From the NCBI GenBank assembly GCA_965262305.1, contig CBDHEY010000004.1, forward strand, positions 310,001-374,000: a stretch of DNA of 64,000 nucleotides. The letters are read 5' to 3'. The notes below the pieces were generated by a model. That model did not search any database and had not been told where the DNA came from. It saw only the letters and a program-made list of their open reading frames with translations. This DNA is from CBDHEY01 sp965262305. Its GTDB lineage: Bacteria > Pseudomonadota > Gammaproteobacteria > Pseudomonadales > Cellvibrionaceae. This document shows positions 10,101-19,594 of the stretch, piece by piece; the stretch's first letter is position 1; every line of letters starts with the position of its first letter. The position numbers and the translations under genes are program-made.

Positions 10101-11838
10101 CACCTTCAGGGTCTGATGAAACAGCACTAATTGTTACTGTTTCGCCAGCCAATACAAGATTAGAAGATACACTTAGAACTGGAATATTTGGCGGTAAATT
10201 TGGGGCCATTGTTGGTTCTGGAGTCGGAGTAGGCTCGGAAGTTGGCGATTCGGTAGGTTCTGGCGTTGGAGATTCTGTTACCGCGGGATCTGGCGTCGGT
10301 GACTCGGTGGGCTCTGGCGTCGGTTCAGGTGTTGGAACAGGGCCGCCCGAAATCGAAGAACCAGTCGAAAACCGGAATGAATACTCAGGCATAACGTTTC
10401 TAACAGCGTCCTGAATACCGTCCAAACGAACTTCATATGTTGTGTTATCCCTTAACCAGCCATCAAGAGGATTTTCTGGAGGTACTGCGGCGTAGACAGT
10501 TAGCATCCCTGTATGAGATAAAACGTAATCGATATCAACTTGTCCACCACCCACTTCTGTCACCGTGAGGGTATCACCCACAATTATGGTCTCTGATCTG
10601 AGTGTTTCTGGAATATGAATACTAATGGGGGAAACCGTCGAGTAGTTGGTACGATTTGCCTGAGGAATATGGTACGCAACAAATGGTGGACGAGTATCTG
10701 GCTCAGCTTGATGCGCCCAAACACTCAACCCCGCCGAGTTTCCAGAAATTCGCCAGTTATTACCGCCGCCAGCAAGAAGAAGGTTTCCGATAGGTCGGGA
10801 ATACTGGCCCATTTCGGCGCCAGCAGCAAGCTCATCAAAAACTAATTCCACTTCACAGGTTTCAACGTTAACCTTGTATCGGTCACCAAACATCCATTCA
10901 TCTTGAAATCCTACATATAAAAGATGCCCAAAATCGTTTATTGAAGATTCCACACCACTAGCAGGGTCTCTTGGGAAAAAGTCACAGTGCAGACGAAGGT
11001 TATTTGGATCGGAGAAGTCGACAACCTGAAGACCTGGGTTGGATCCTCGCCGCGGGAAAACAAGATAATGGCCATAGATTTCATTCCAGTAACCACCAAT
11101 ACCGCCTTCAACAGGTCTGCCTCTATCCTGAATACTTGGGTGAGGATCTGGTTCATTAATTACGCTAAGTAATACTGGGTTGGATGGATCTGAGATATCG
11201 TAAGCGGCAACACCCGATTTAGACTGATCTGAGCCGTAAATGAGAATATCACCCATGAAATTAGCAAAACCAATCACGCCAGTTGTATTGAGATGATCCC
11301 AGTTAGCGACTTGTACCCGATTCATTAAAATCGAGGCATTTCCACTGGGCGTACCATAGGACCAATAGTCGGTACCCGAGTATGGGTATGCCATTCCACT
11401 TTTTCGCAAAACCACGTTGGGACCAGTCCAACGACCTGGCTCTATGCGTCCTGTTACCTCATTAACAACAAGTGCATTATTAGGAAATCCACCCACATAA
11501 AGCTCATTGTTCCTTTTAATTAAGCCATGAGCTTGGAATGGATGAGTTGTTTGTTTAAAAACATCAACTTCTATCGGATTGGTTGGGTCTGTTAAATCCC
11601 ATACTCGCTCAAGGAAATCACTGTTCGGTGGACTACTCGGTGCTTCAGGAACTGTTACTACAAAGTCCCCAATAATATCTATTATGGCAAGACGTCCCAT
11701 TTCTTGACCGGTGTGTACCAAAATGTCTCCCGGAGTTTGGGATGTATTGGGTATTTCTTGTGCAGATACTGCTGAAGCCGCTCCAAAAATTACTGGAAAG
11801 ATACTTTTTAAAATGGTCTTGTACATCTCTATTTCCAA
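7176..11838 (-). pseudogene. Frameshifted giant secreted protein: LVIVD/PKD/beta-propeller/di-heme cytochrome c peroxidase
   Basis: One ancestral gene of about 1550 codons, now split. Read from 11838 downward: signal peptide and LVIVD-type repeats (about 11838-10350), a Pro/Thr/Glu-rich linker (about 10350-10200), a PKD domain (about 10200-9930), an NHL/YVTN-like beta-propeller, a MauG/cytochrome c peroxidase-type domain with CATCH (about 8685) and CQECH (about 8285) hemes, a carbohydrate-binding-like beta domain, a second Pro/Thr linker (about 7520-7350) and a GGGG-hydrophobic-RR tail resembling GlyGly-CTERM sorting signals. Open pieces are 11838-9778, 9754-9410, 8751-8368 and 8399-7176. Coding sequence continues between them only with frame changes near 9868, 9490, 9370, 9290, several at 9230-8790, and 8428. 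The reconstructed frames keep sensible protein, so decay is recent or the local consensus is faulty. Confidence 0.85.
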
Positions 11839-12430
11839 CCAAAAGACTCGATAAGTTTACGCGAAAATAATCCGCATAGTTTGTAAGCAACAGTGTAGAG
11901 AAAAAACTTTATCAGTGTCTTGTAACCTATTGTATTTGTGACCTATTACCAGTTAAATAATAAATTGACACATAAAGTTTTTTTTAATGTTAATAAGTTC
12001 TTGTATACGTGAAGCATTTGTCTAATAGATTTTTTTTTATGACTTCTAGAGTGAAACCTTGGATGTAGCAATAAGGTAATTGGTTCCAATATTTTCCTAC
12101 TAATATACCCATTCAATTTAATTGTTTTTGTTTACATGACGTATTTCACAGGTTTATGAGCGTTAAGTTTTATAGATAAACACTGTGAATATTTGTCAAA
12201 ATCTGACGAATTTTCGCTAGCAAAATAATTATCTAAACTTTATTTTGTTATTGAATCACTTAAAACACGTAAAGAACGTCTATTTTTTAGACGAACACGT
12301 TCCTTAAAACGGCTTTATTGAACAAAATACAATCCAAAGTTAAAAATCACTTATTAAATTTTTTAAGCATAAAATATACTTAAGCAAGGGCTATGCCGCA
12401 GGATATAAATACGCTAAGCGATACTAAAGC
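11839..12430. other. AT-rich intergenic region with one hairpin
   Basis: About 590 bases without a convincing gene. It must carry the promoter of the minus-strand propeller/cytochrome gene at its left end and that of the O-antigen ligase-like gene at its right end. The only clear structure is a perfect hairpin, CGTCTA (12277-12282), loop TTTTT, TAGACG (12288-12293). No RNA gene was recognised. Confidence 0.6.
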
Positions 12431-13909
12431 ATGATACTTGTCAAAGCACTATTAATGATCGCCGTAAGCCATTTTGCTGCTTACTTTATACTCTCTCGCT
12501 TAACGGATTTTAAAGAAGAGCTCAAACTTTATTTTAAAGCTGCTTTTCTAGTCATATCAGTCATTATTGTGATGAAACCTCCGGTTGTCTCATTCATCAT
12601 AATTTTCTTTCTAGTTCGGTTTCTTTCACAAAAATTAAAGCCCGAACAAGTAATCGCCTTTTACTTTTCAATTATGTTTTCCTTTACCCTAACTCAGGGT
12701 TATACACTTTCTGTTGGTGTTGTTTTAGGCGGTGTTAATTACTTAACGGTGATTAACTGGGCTTTGTTACTCCCACTTTTATTTAAGAAAACTAAAAAAT
12801 TACGATTAACCGGGATAGATAAACTGGTTATTGCTTTCTTTGCTTTCCAATTTATATTGAACCTGCGCGACGATTCGTTTACCAATGGGCTTAGAAAAGA
12901 CTTTTGGTTAACGATGCATTACATTGTCCCGTATCTTGCCATTCGAAAATTTGTTGGCAATTATTCCCTCATTTATGTTGCTATCGGATTTGCACTTCTT
13001 TCGCAGATGTTTGTTGCAGTTATCGAAGGCTTAATGAGTTGGAAGCTATACACAACAATCGAAACCATTGGTGGCTACCCCCGGGCATACAACCCTTATT
13101 ACTTTAGGAATGGGTTTTTGCGTGTTAATGCCGTGTTTAGTAACCCACTTATTATCTCCTTGTTTGCCAATTTCGGTGTACTTTATTCCTACATCTGGCT
13201 TATGCGCAAAGATGATAATGCCATCAAGGGTTTCAGTCGCTGGTTAGCATTAGGTGCCGTTGTAACTGCAATAATGGCAACCTTTTTTACCGGTTCCCGC
13301 GCAGGGTTAATGGGAATACTCGCAACACTCATCGCTTATCACGGTTATCTTTGGGCAGCCAAGGTAAAAAAAGACCCGATACCCAAAATGGCACTAGCCG
13401 CAGTCATTGTTGTTGCCATATTTATCGTAAACAACCAGAAGTTTATAGAGGAGGAATTTGGTTATCGATATCAATTATTCGTGGTTTCAAAAGATGTGAT
13501 TCTCGATAATTTTTTATTTGGAGATCTAAACGGAAGGCGTGATCCGCGAATGGAGGTATTAATTCAGGGTGAAGGCATCGTAGACCTGGTGAATAGCTAT
13601 ATCTACTTTTCGCTTTTTTATGGGGTACCCGCCATGCTTTGTTTTGCAGTTGCACTGGGCTCGGGAATATTTCGAAGTTATAAACTATTGCGGCGCGAAG
13701 AAGACAAAGACAAACATACGCTTGCGCTCTTTTGCTGTTGTTCCTTAACAGTACTTATGTTTAATATCGCCACCACTAGCCCTGGTGGCTGGATCTATCG
13801 ATGGGTGTGGTACCTGTTACCAATTTGCGCGAGCTTAGTCGCTAAAAGCATGGAAGAACAACGAAAACGACGTCTAGAATTAAAGCGGCAGCAAAATGCC
13901 ATTGTATAA
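12431..13909 (+). CDS. O-antigen ligase/polymerase (Wzy/WaaL)-like membrane protein
   Basis: Polytopic inner-membrane protein of 492 residues with about eleven hydrophobic segments. It belongs to the O-antigen ligase-like superfamily, which polymerises or ligates lipid-linked glycans on the periplasmic side. The key signature is FFTGSRAGLMGILATLIAYH near residue 285-305, the Wzy_C/SRAG motif, preceded by a periplasmic stretch with AVFSNPLI. A long periplasmic region follows at about 330-390, and the protein ends in a basic cytoplasmic tail (EEQRKRRLELKRQQ). It is a stand-alone gene with no adjacent glycosyltransferases, which argues against a classic O-antigen cluster; an exopolysaccharide polymerase is equally possible. 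ATG 12431 is the start; no strong ribosome site is seen. Confidence 0.8.
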   Translation: MILVKALLMIAVSHFAAYFILSRLTDFKEELKLYFKAAFLVISVIIVMKPPVVSFIIIFFLVRFLSQKLKPEQVIAFYFSIMFSFTLTQGYTLSVGVVLGGVNYLTVINWALLLPLLFKKTKKLRLTGIDKLVIAFFAFQFILNLRDDSFTNGLRKDFWLTMHYIVPYLAIRKFVGNYSLIYVAIGFALLSQMFVAVIEGLMSWKLYTTIETIGGYPRAYNPYYFRNGFLRVNAVFSNPLIISLFANFGVLYSYIWLMRKDDNAIKGFSRWLALGAVVTAIMATFFTGSRAGLMGILATLIAYHGYLWAAKVKKDPIPKMALAAVIVVAIFIVNNQKFIEEEFGYRYQLFVVSKDVILDNFLFGDLNGRRDPRMEVLIQGEGIVDLVNSYIYFSLFYGVPAMLCFAVALGSGIFRSYKLLRREEDKDKHTLALFCCCSLTVLMFNIATTSPGGWIYRWVWYLLPICASLVAKSMEEQRKRRLELKRQQNAIV

Positions 13910-14278
13910 AAATGTAATTTCTTCTAATTTAAGTCTTTTGATTCTATCAACAGCATAACCGTATCGACGACCAATTTTTTTAACATGACTAATTAAATTG
14001 TCGGAGGTAACACCAAGACCAGTACGCATCGAAAGAATACACGGAGAATAAGTGATAAATTCGTTTTATGTTCGCGAAAAGCGCGGCCGCTAGATTCTAT
14101 CAACTCAAAATAGGAATTTTGAAAGCAGAAAGGAGTAACAACATTCTTAATATCTAAAGAATTAATTATCCTTGTTGGACAACGTTTATCGTTGGATAGC
14201 CTAATTAACTTTCTATTTATCTAATAAATAAACCGCGAACTAAGTCGCGGTTTTTAAACTTTAGAAGTCAAGAGCGAT
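13910..14278. other. Intergenic region between convergent genes
   Basis: About 370 bases between the converging O-antigen ligase-like gene and the large glycoside hydrolase gene. It has no reading frame I would call coding. Its only clear element is the terminator hairpin at 14231-14255. Confidence 0.6.
14231..14255. terminator. Rho-independent terminator
   Basis: An 8-base perfect stem, AACCGCGA (14231-14238), loop ACTAAG, TCGCGGTT (14245-14252), running into TTTTT on the plus strand. On the minus strand it is followed by TATTTATTAG, so it may also end the hydrolase transcript. Confidence 0.85.
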
Positions 14279-17200
14279 TTATTTACAGCTCGACTCAATC
14301 GCTACACTAGCACCTTCAAATCGAATCGGTAAAAGCCCAGTCAAACATTGGCCACCTGTTTCTGTTGCCTCATTATCTTGAACTTTAAATTCGATCTGTA
14401 GATCACCATAGCCAACGTTGATAGGACGTTCAAAACGACCGTTTGTACGAGTACCAGACAAACACGCATTAACACCAATACACAGGTAATTAAATCCGGC
14501 TGACCAACCGTAGTCCTGATGATAAAAAACAACCTGGCCGTCCTCTTTCACCTCGAACCCAAAATCTCCTGCTTCTTCTACATACACTTTTGCCGGCGCT
14601 ACAAATGAAACGGCGTCAAAGCGATCTGCGGAAGACATATTGGTCAGCTCCCTAGTCGACACAACTTGGCCTTGATCCATCTCCAGGTTGACCCAAGTGG
14701 ATTGAGCAGTATCCTTAAATATAAGATCCGCGTCTCCGTCTCCATCAAAATCTCCCGCAACAGCGAACGCATAGTTATTGCTTGTAGGTAGGCCTGACAC
14801 TGTCTCAGAAAAGTCAAAACTCCCATTGAACTCCGTCGTTAAAAGTTTCCATGACGTCGTTACAGCTTGGTTAGCTAACAAAATATCAGCCTTACCATCA
14901 CCATCAAAATCTTTTGCAGCGACCAATTGCCAATCGATGCTTGATTCGATATTAATTGATTGGCTAAGATCAAATAAACCGGCTTCTGAATATAAAACTA
15001 CCCACTGTGTCGATGTTTCATTCTCTACAACTTTCCTAAAAAGAATATCGTCTTTGCCATCTGCATCAAAATCTGACACTGCTTCTACATGCCAGTTTTC
15101 TTGATAGTCGATCGCTATTGTCGTTTCACTTACAGCGGGAAAATCGGCTAAAGAAAGAATAATATAGTTTTGTGAAGCGTGATCTTTAAATAGCAATTGC
15201 TCTGAAGTCATGGAAACAAAATTACCTGCACCTTGAAGCACAACTTGTTCATTACCACTAAAGCTTGATGCAATCATGTCAGACGCGACAGCAATGCCAT
15301 TTTCCACTTCATGGAAATAGTAGGTGTGGGTACTTTCATTAAAGGACACCAAATCTTCATCGCCATCACCATCGTAATCCAGCATCGCTTTAACAACCAG
15401 ATCATCAAAGTGTGACAAAGAATGTAAAGCTGCAAAGCCGCTGAAATCGGAATCGTACCCACGCAATGGAGACATCGCCGAACCCGCTAACATCGGATGG
15501 ACTTCCCAAGCATTTTCCACGCCGGACTCCACAACCAACACATCAGCTTGTCCATCGCTATCTAAGTCGCCTTCTACTGCAGGCGCAAGACGCATTATCG
15601 AACGCGCAGGAATAACTATTGTTAGCTGGTCAACCACATTGATAGCCTGTCCATAGGCAGTATCGGAAAGCTTTGGCACGAACATGCCATCCTTGTTGAT
15701 TTTTTTTATCGGGGACAGTTTTTGAACCAGCGTCTTGCTACCAAAACCTAAACTCGAAATATCGATGGTTTGTGCTTGGTCGCCCATATTTATCAACACG
15801 GCTTGCCCTGATTGTCCCTTACTAAAATACCAACCAGACACGGCATCAAAGGGACCGGTTTCTTCTAATGTTTGCGCTGGGAACTCATTGTATGAAACCA
15901 GATGCTTCTCCGTTGAACAGTGTTCTTTAAATTCGGCAAGCAGCGCTGCGTTAGCATCTTTACTGACTTTAAAAAAGTCTTCTGAGTCTTTGACCTTTGC
16001 GGCTACACCACTGAAACTTAATGGAATACGGCTATCAGCGCCACTGGCTGCTTGTTGCCATAACTGTATCACCTTGCCATTTGCATCAACCAAATCAAAG
16101 CTCTGCGGATCAACAATAGTTTGCGCATCAAAAAAGTCCAATGAATCAGTAGAAGTGAAACTCAACAAGTAATTGATTAAATAGCCATTGCCTAGCGCTC
16201 TCGCCCAACTAGAGTCGTAGACCTCCCAACAACGTGGGCTATCGCTGTCATTTTCTATATTGCACGCCATATCTTCAAGCGTCGCCGGCCGTAGTCGCTC
16301 AGCAACAGGCCTGATATGTGCGTAGTCAAAAGCAAATTCAGAACGCCATATTTTATAACCTGAAAAATCGACGCAGGAATTTTGTTCTTTCCATACATCA
16401 TTTTCTTTTACGTATTTAATGCCACAATTCAGACTACCGCCTTGCTTTTCCAACTCGTTGCGCACGATCTGTCTTGTGATAGTACCCATTGGATCGACCG
16501 CAGTAATTTCCTCCTTTGAAGCTTCGCCATCAAGAAGCTTACCCAGGTGCTGTCCAGTCCAAGCATCGCGATATTTACCCACGCCACTAAAATCGAAACT
16601 ACAGAAATCCGGGCTCTTTGGATAGTCGTGATTAGCTAATGCATTAATCAAAGTGTCACTCGGGTCAAGCTCGTCGATGGTAGATTGTAAAACGAAATTC
16701 CACTCCGCCAGACGCATCTCAGCATTATGCGGAAAAAGACTTTTAATTTTACTGTCGGCACCTACCGCTGCGATTTCAATATTGGCAAAAGGAGTATGCT
16801 CATTTGCATCTTTCGCCACACGAATACGCTTTGCAAAATATAAAGCCGCTTGAGCGTAAGCATCACTAGGCGTTACCCAACCTGCATAATTCATTACATC
16901 GCGAGACTCATAGTCATTTGCTTTAATGGCACAAACCAGTCTTTTGATTTCTATTGACGCGCTGTCGACTGTATCACAATCGGTCTCGTCTGCAGCTTCG
17001 AGTTCTTTAACAATTGAATTCGCTTCTTTATCTGCGCTATTCAAAATCAAACTAGAGCTAGAAAACATTTTACGCTTGCGTAGATTCTTTAACGTTTCTT
17101 TAGAGAAATTCACTGGAAGCGCAGGAGGAAAAACTTCTAACACGTAAGGATGGAAATAATAAAAGAGTTCATTTCCTAGCTCCACGCGAATTCGGTCTTC

Positions 17201-17917
17201 AGCAAGACCAAATGCTACTGCTTCGTTTAGCATAGTCACACATGCTGTTGCACGCTGTTTCATGTGACTCCACCATGGATCACTTTCAAAAGAGGCGCTC
17301 TCATACTCTGACGTAATTTCGCTCAGCTTAAGATCTTCTTTTTTACGCGGTGAAGGCGCATCGGTCTGATTGAAATAGTCCGCACCTGGAGTAACCATAT
17401 TACAAATAAAAGTCACCGTCATGTTGTTGGCATTCGCCATTTTCACCACATCTTCTAACGGCTTAATCGGACGCGCTTTCTTGTTGTCTCGCATTGGCGA
17501 GGGCAATTTGTCGTAATTTAAGACATAGGTATTGAAGTAATCTTTTTGATCTTCGAATTGCTCTGGTTTAATGGTAGTACTATAAGCAGCCATTCGATCT
17601 TTAGAATTTTTCCAAAAACTTGCATCCCAATACGTTGCACCATTACCAACAGGATAACGATAGTTGGTGGGTCGCAAGCGATCAATCACTACTCGCCCTA
17701 GTTCACCTTCAGACACAGGCGATTGTTCAGCCGTTGCTGCTTTGATCGTATTGTTGAAGCCAAAAAGTGGCCCGTTAATCGGAATCTTCTTTTCTTCATC
17801 AATAGGCTCAACAGCAATGTTTGAAAATGCAAAATGTGACGCAGTGAGTCCAATCGCTAATTGTGTAGCGATTAGTGTAAATCGCTGTTTATTTTTGTGT
17901 GTAAATAAATTGTACAT
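14279..17917 (-). CDS. Secreted clan GH-A glycoside hydrolase with FG-GAP repeats
   Basis: Secreted 1212-residue protein. After a signal peptide (residues 1 to about 32), a catalytic (beta/alpha)8-like region of about 600 residues follows. It contains RVELGNELFYYF near residue 250, where GNE looks like the clan GH-A acid/base motif, and KIWRSEFAF near residue 525 as the likely nucleophile, in the pattern of GH39/51/79-type enzymes. A beta-sandwich at about 680-790 includes GWYFSKGQSGQAVLINMG. Five FG-GAP/VCBS calcium-binding repeats follow (GDLDSDGQADVLVV, LDYDGDGDEDLVSF, SDFDADGKDDILFR, KDFDGDGKADILLA, GDFDGDGDADLIFK). The Cys-rich C-terminus may bind carbohydrate. The exact family and substrate cannot be set by eye. 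Nested inverted repeats lie upstream of its start. Confidence 0.75.
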   Translation of the reverse strand: MYNLFTHKNKQRFTLIATQLAIGLTASHFAFSNIAVEPIDEEKKIPINGPLFGFNNTIKAATAEQSPVSEGELGRVVIDRLRPTNYRYPVGNGATYWDASFWKNSKDRMAAYSTTIKPEQFEDQKDYFNTYVLNYDKLPSPMRDNKKARPIKPLEDVVKMANANNMTVTFICNMVTPGADYFNQTDAPSPRKKEDLKLSEITSEYESASFESDPWWSHMKQRATACVTMLNEAVAFGLAEDRIRVELGNELFYYFHPYVLEVFPPALPVNFSKETLKNLRKRKMFSSSSLILNSADKEANSIVKELEAADETDCDTVDSASIEIKRLVCAIKANDYESRDVMNYAGWVTPSDAYAQAALYFAKRIRVAKDANEHTPFANIEIAAVGADSKIKSLFPHNAEMRLAEWNFVLQSTIDELDPSDTLINALANHDYPKSPDFCSFDFSGVGKYRDAWTGQHLGKLLDGEASKEEITAVDPMGTITRQIVRNELEKQGGSLNCGIKYVKENDVWKEQNSCVDFSGYKIWRSEFAFDYAHIRPVAERLRPATLEDMACNIENDSDSPRCWEVYDSSWARALGNGYLINYLLSFTSTDSLDFFDAQTIVDPQSFDLVDANGKVIQLWQQAASGADSRIPLSFSGVAAKVKDSEDFFKVSKDANAALLAEFKEHCSTEKHLVSYNEFPAQTLEETGPFDAVSGWYFSKGQSGQAVLINMGDQAQTIDISSLGFGSKTLVQKLSPIKKINKDGMFVPKLSDTAYGQAINVVDQLTIVIPARSIMRLAPAVEGDLDSDGQADVLVVESGVENAWEVHPMLAGSAMSPLRGYDSDFSGFAALHSLSHFDDLVVKAMLDYDGDGDEDLVSFNESTHTYYFHEVENGIAVASDMIASSFSGNEQVVLQGAGNFVSMTSEQLLFKDHASQNYIILSLADFPAVSETTIAIDYQENWHVEAVSDFDADGKDDILFRKVVENETSTQWVVLYSEAGLFDLSQSINIESSIDWQLVAAKDFDGDGKADILLANQAVTTSWKLLTTEFNGSFDFSETVSGLPTSNNYAFAVAGDFDGDGDADLIFKDTAQSTWVNLEMDQGQVVSTRELTNMSSADRFDAVSFVAPAKVYVEEAGDFGFEVKEDGQVVFYHQDYGWSAGFNYLCIGVNACLSGTRTNGRFERPINVGYGDLQIEFKVQDNEATETGGQCLTGLLPIRFEGASVAIESSCK

Positions 17918-18391
17918 TGATACTCCTTCTTAATAAGGTTGAAATAACGAGTAATACCAAGTCCATCTATTTAGGCAATAGGGATCCCTACCGATAATTC
18001 GGTATTTTTTAATTGAGAGATTGCCTAACGATTAACGTAGAAAACATCTACGTGATATGACTTGTTGTGATTTTTATAATGTAAATTGTAGAGCGAGGCG
18101 CATAATTAAACACAACCATTTGCGCCATTTCATATAATTTTTTTACACTTTTTCGAGTAATTAAAGAAGCCTTAAAAGAATTCTTAATAATCACTAATTG
18201 TGGCAGAAACGGTCATGTAAATTATTTTTATCTTGGTTATATTTATTGGGAGGAAAAAACGCAGTGCGTTTCCATCGACTCTATATCGACTCTATAAAGT
18301 TATTTGCGACTCCATTCAAACGAGTAAGAAAAGAATAAAATTTAAGTTTATAATATTGCTTAGTAAATTAAATACCTCTTGAACAAAATTT
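17918..18391. other. Intergenic region upstream of the large hydrolase
   Basis: About 470 AT-rich bases between divergent genes. The left part (17971-18053) is dense with inverted repeats, listed separately. I see no gene in the rest. Promoters for the minus-strand hydrolase and the plus-strand tautomerase-like gene must lie here. Confidence 0.6.
17971..18053. promoter_or_regulatory. Cluster of nested inverted repeats upstream of hydrolase gene
   Basis: Four perfect inverted repeats lie 54-136 bases before the hydrolase ATG. TTAGGCAAT (17971-17979) pairs with ATTGCCTAA (18020-18028). Inside that pair sit the palindrome TAGGGATCCCTA (17979-17990) and TACCGA/TCGGTA (17989-17994 and 17999-18004, loop TAAT). 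Just outside is ACGTAGA/TCTACGT (18035-18041 and 18047-18053). The TACCGA hairpin is followed by TTTTTT on the plus strand. These may be operators, or a folded 5' leader of the hydrolase mRNA. Confidence 0.6.
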
Positions 18392-18721
18392 ATGCCTATA
18401 GCACACTGTTATACAAAACTTAAATTGGATAATGACAAGAAGAACCTAGTTCGGGATTGGGCGGAGGAATCTAGCGTAGATGGAAATTACATGACCATTA
18501 ATTTTATTACTATTGCACAACAGTTAGGTTCAGCTTATTCCATCATGGTAAATCTTTATTTGCCAAATTTGTGGTCAGAAGATCAAGTAAAAATAATACA
18601 ATCGAGCTTAGCTGTTGTTCTTGCGAAACATTTTGGCATTCACATAAATGAGATTCATGTTATAACTCAGCTGGTGGAATCAGGTCATGTTTTCGAAAAC
18701 GGCGAGCAACAATCTTGGTAA
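18392..18721 (+). CDS. Tautomerase-superfamily-like small protein
   Basis: Small cytoplasmic protein of 109 residues. It begins MPIA, so a catalytic N-terminal Pro would be exposed after Met removal, as in 4-oxalocrotonate tautomerase and MIF-type enzymes. The middle (MVNLYLPNLWSEDQVKIIQ) and the end (IHVITQLVESGHVFENGEQQ) fit a family of uncharacterised tautomerase-like proteins that carry the same LWS...Q and IT..V.SG.V.E.G pattern. The assignment is from pattern recall and is moderate. The gene stands alone between the hydrolase (divergent) and a convergent DUF1287 gene. No substrate can be suggested. Confidence 0.55.
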   Translation: MPIAHCYTKLKLDNDKKNLVRDWAEESSVDGNYMTINFITIAQQLGSAYSIMVNLYLPNLWSEDQVKIIQSSLAVVLAKHFGIHINEIHVITQLVESGHVFENGEQQSW

Positions 18722-18743
18722 TAGCCTAGTTCATTAATCCAGT

Positions 18744-19328
18744 TTAATTCGGATTAAACCGATAGTGACCAGTAATTTCAAAACTAAATAGCATGTTATC
18801 TAATTTTGGTCCTAGACCCATGTTATGGACAATTAAAGGAACCTGTCCTTCTTCTGAAGCCTTGTAACTGACTATCCCTATATGTGGTAGGTTCCCAGGC
18901 AACATCCAGGTGACTATATCACCAGGCAAATACTTTTTTGGATCTTGAGTTATCTCAAGCTCTTGACCATTTCGAGAAAAGAACACTTGTAGGTTCGGTA
19001 CCCGGCGATGATCAATATTCGTATCTGGCCGCGTTAAACCCCAGATTCGATTGGAAGGGTAAGCATTAAAATTTAACTTCATATCCTCGTGTACCAATTG
19101 CTGTAAATCGATACCCAGTTGCCGATAAGAACGGATAATTACATCAGTGCACACTCCCTTATGATTTGGCACATCGCCATTAGGATAGGGGATAGCAACA
19201 TAGGATCCATCGTAATTTACCTGGTATTGCGTGCGCTCCATGGCGGCATCCGCAAGTAAATTCTTACGGCTTTCTGAGAGAGCAATAACTGGAAAGAGGG
19301 CAATAAAAACAAGACTGCAAAATTTCAT
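18744..19328 (-). CDS. DUF1287 (YijF-like) exported protein
   Basis: Exported protein of 194 residues. A signal peptide (residues 1 to about 18, ending IALS) is followed by the DUF1287 domain, a family with an NlpC/P60-like papain fold. Conserved features are the start AAMERTQYQVNYDGSYVAI, PYPNGDVPNHKGVCTDVIIR with the candidate catalytic Cys, and the later PGDIVTWMLPGNLPHIGIVS with the candidate His, then VHNMGLGPKLDNMLF. The family is widespread but not biochemically characterised; a cell-wall amidase or peptidase role is an inference from the fold. It converges on the tautomerase-like gene and is divergent from the GH26-like gene. Confidence 0.85.
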   Translation of the reverse strand: MKFCSLVFIALFPVIALSESRKNLLADAAMERTQYQVNYDGSYVAIPYPNGDVPNHKGVCTDVIIRSYRQLGIDLQQLVHEDMKLNFNAYPSNRIWGLTRPDTNIDHRRVPNLQVFFSRNGQELEITQDPKKYLPGDIVTWMLPGNLPHIGIVSYKASEEGQVPLIVHNMGLGPKLDNMLFSFEITGHYRFNPN

Positions 19329-19594
19329 GGTTAGGTGTACCCTTATGACAAGATGACTATTTTGCTTGCTATATTCTTTGTGTTAAACGTCCTTCAATGT
19401 TTAATGCTTTAATCAATTGGCACAACTGGTAATAGCATTTTTTACAATTCATATAATATAAAAGATTGTATGTTAAAATGCGCTTCAGAGTAGAATTAGT
19501 GAGTCTTCTATTTAATGGAAACATCACAGCACTCGTCGCGCACAAGATTCGCGCACTCAAAAAGTTAGACCAAAAGCATCTGAGACCAATCACT

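Noticed and set aside
19466..19594. Upstream extension of the GH26-like protein (extra 43 residues)
   Set aside because: The hydrophobic signal segment starts only after the ATG at 19595; the extension is basic, lacks signal-peptide layout and would bury it.
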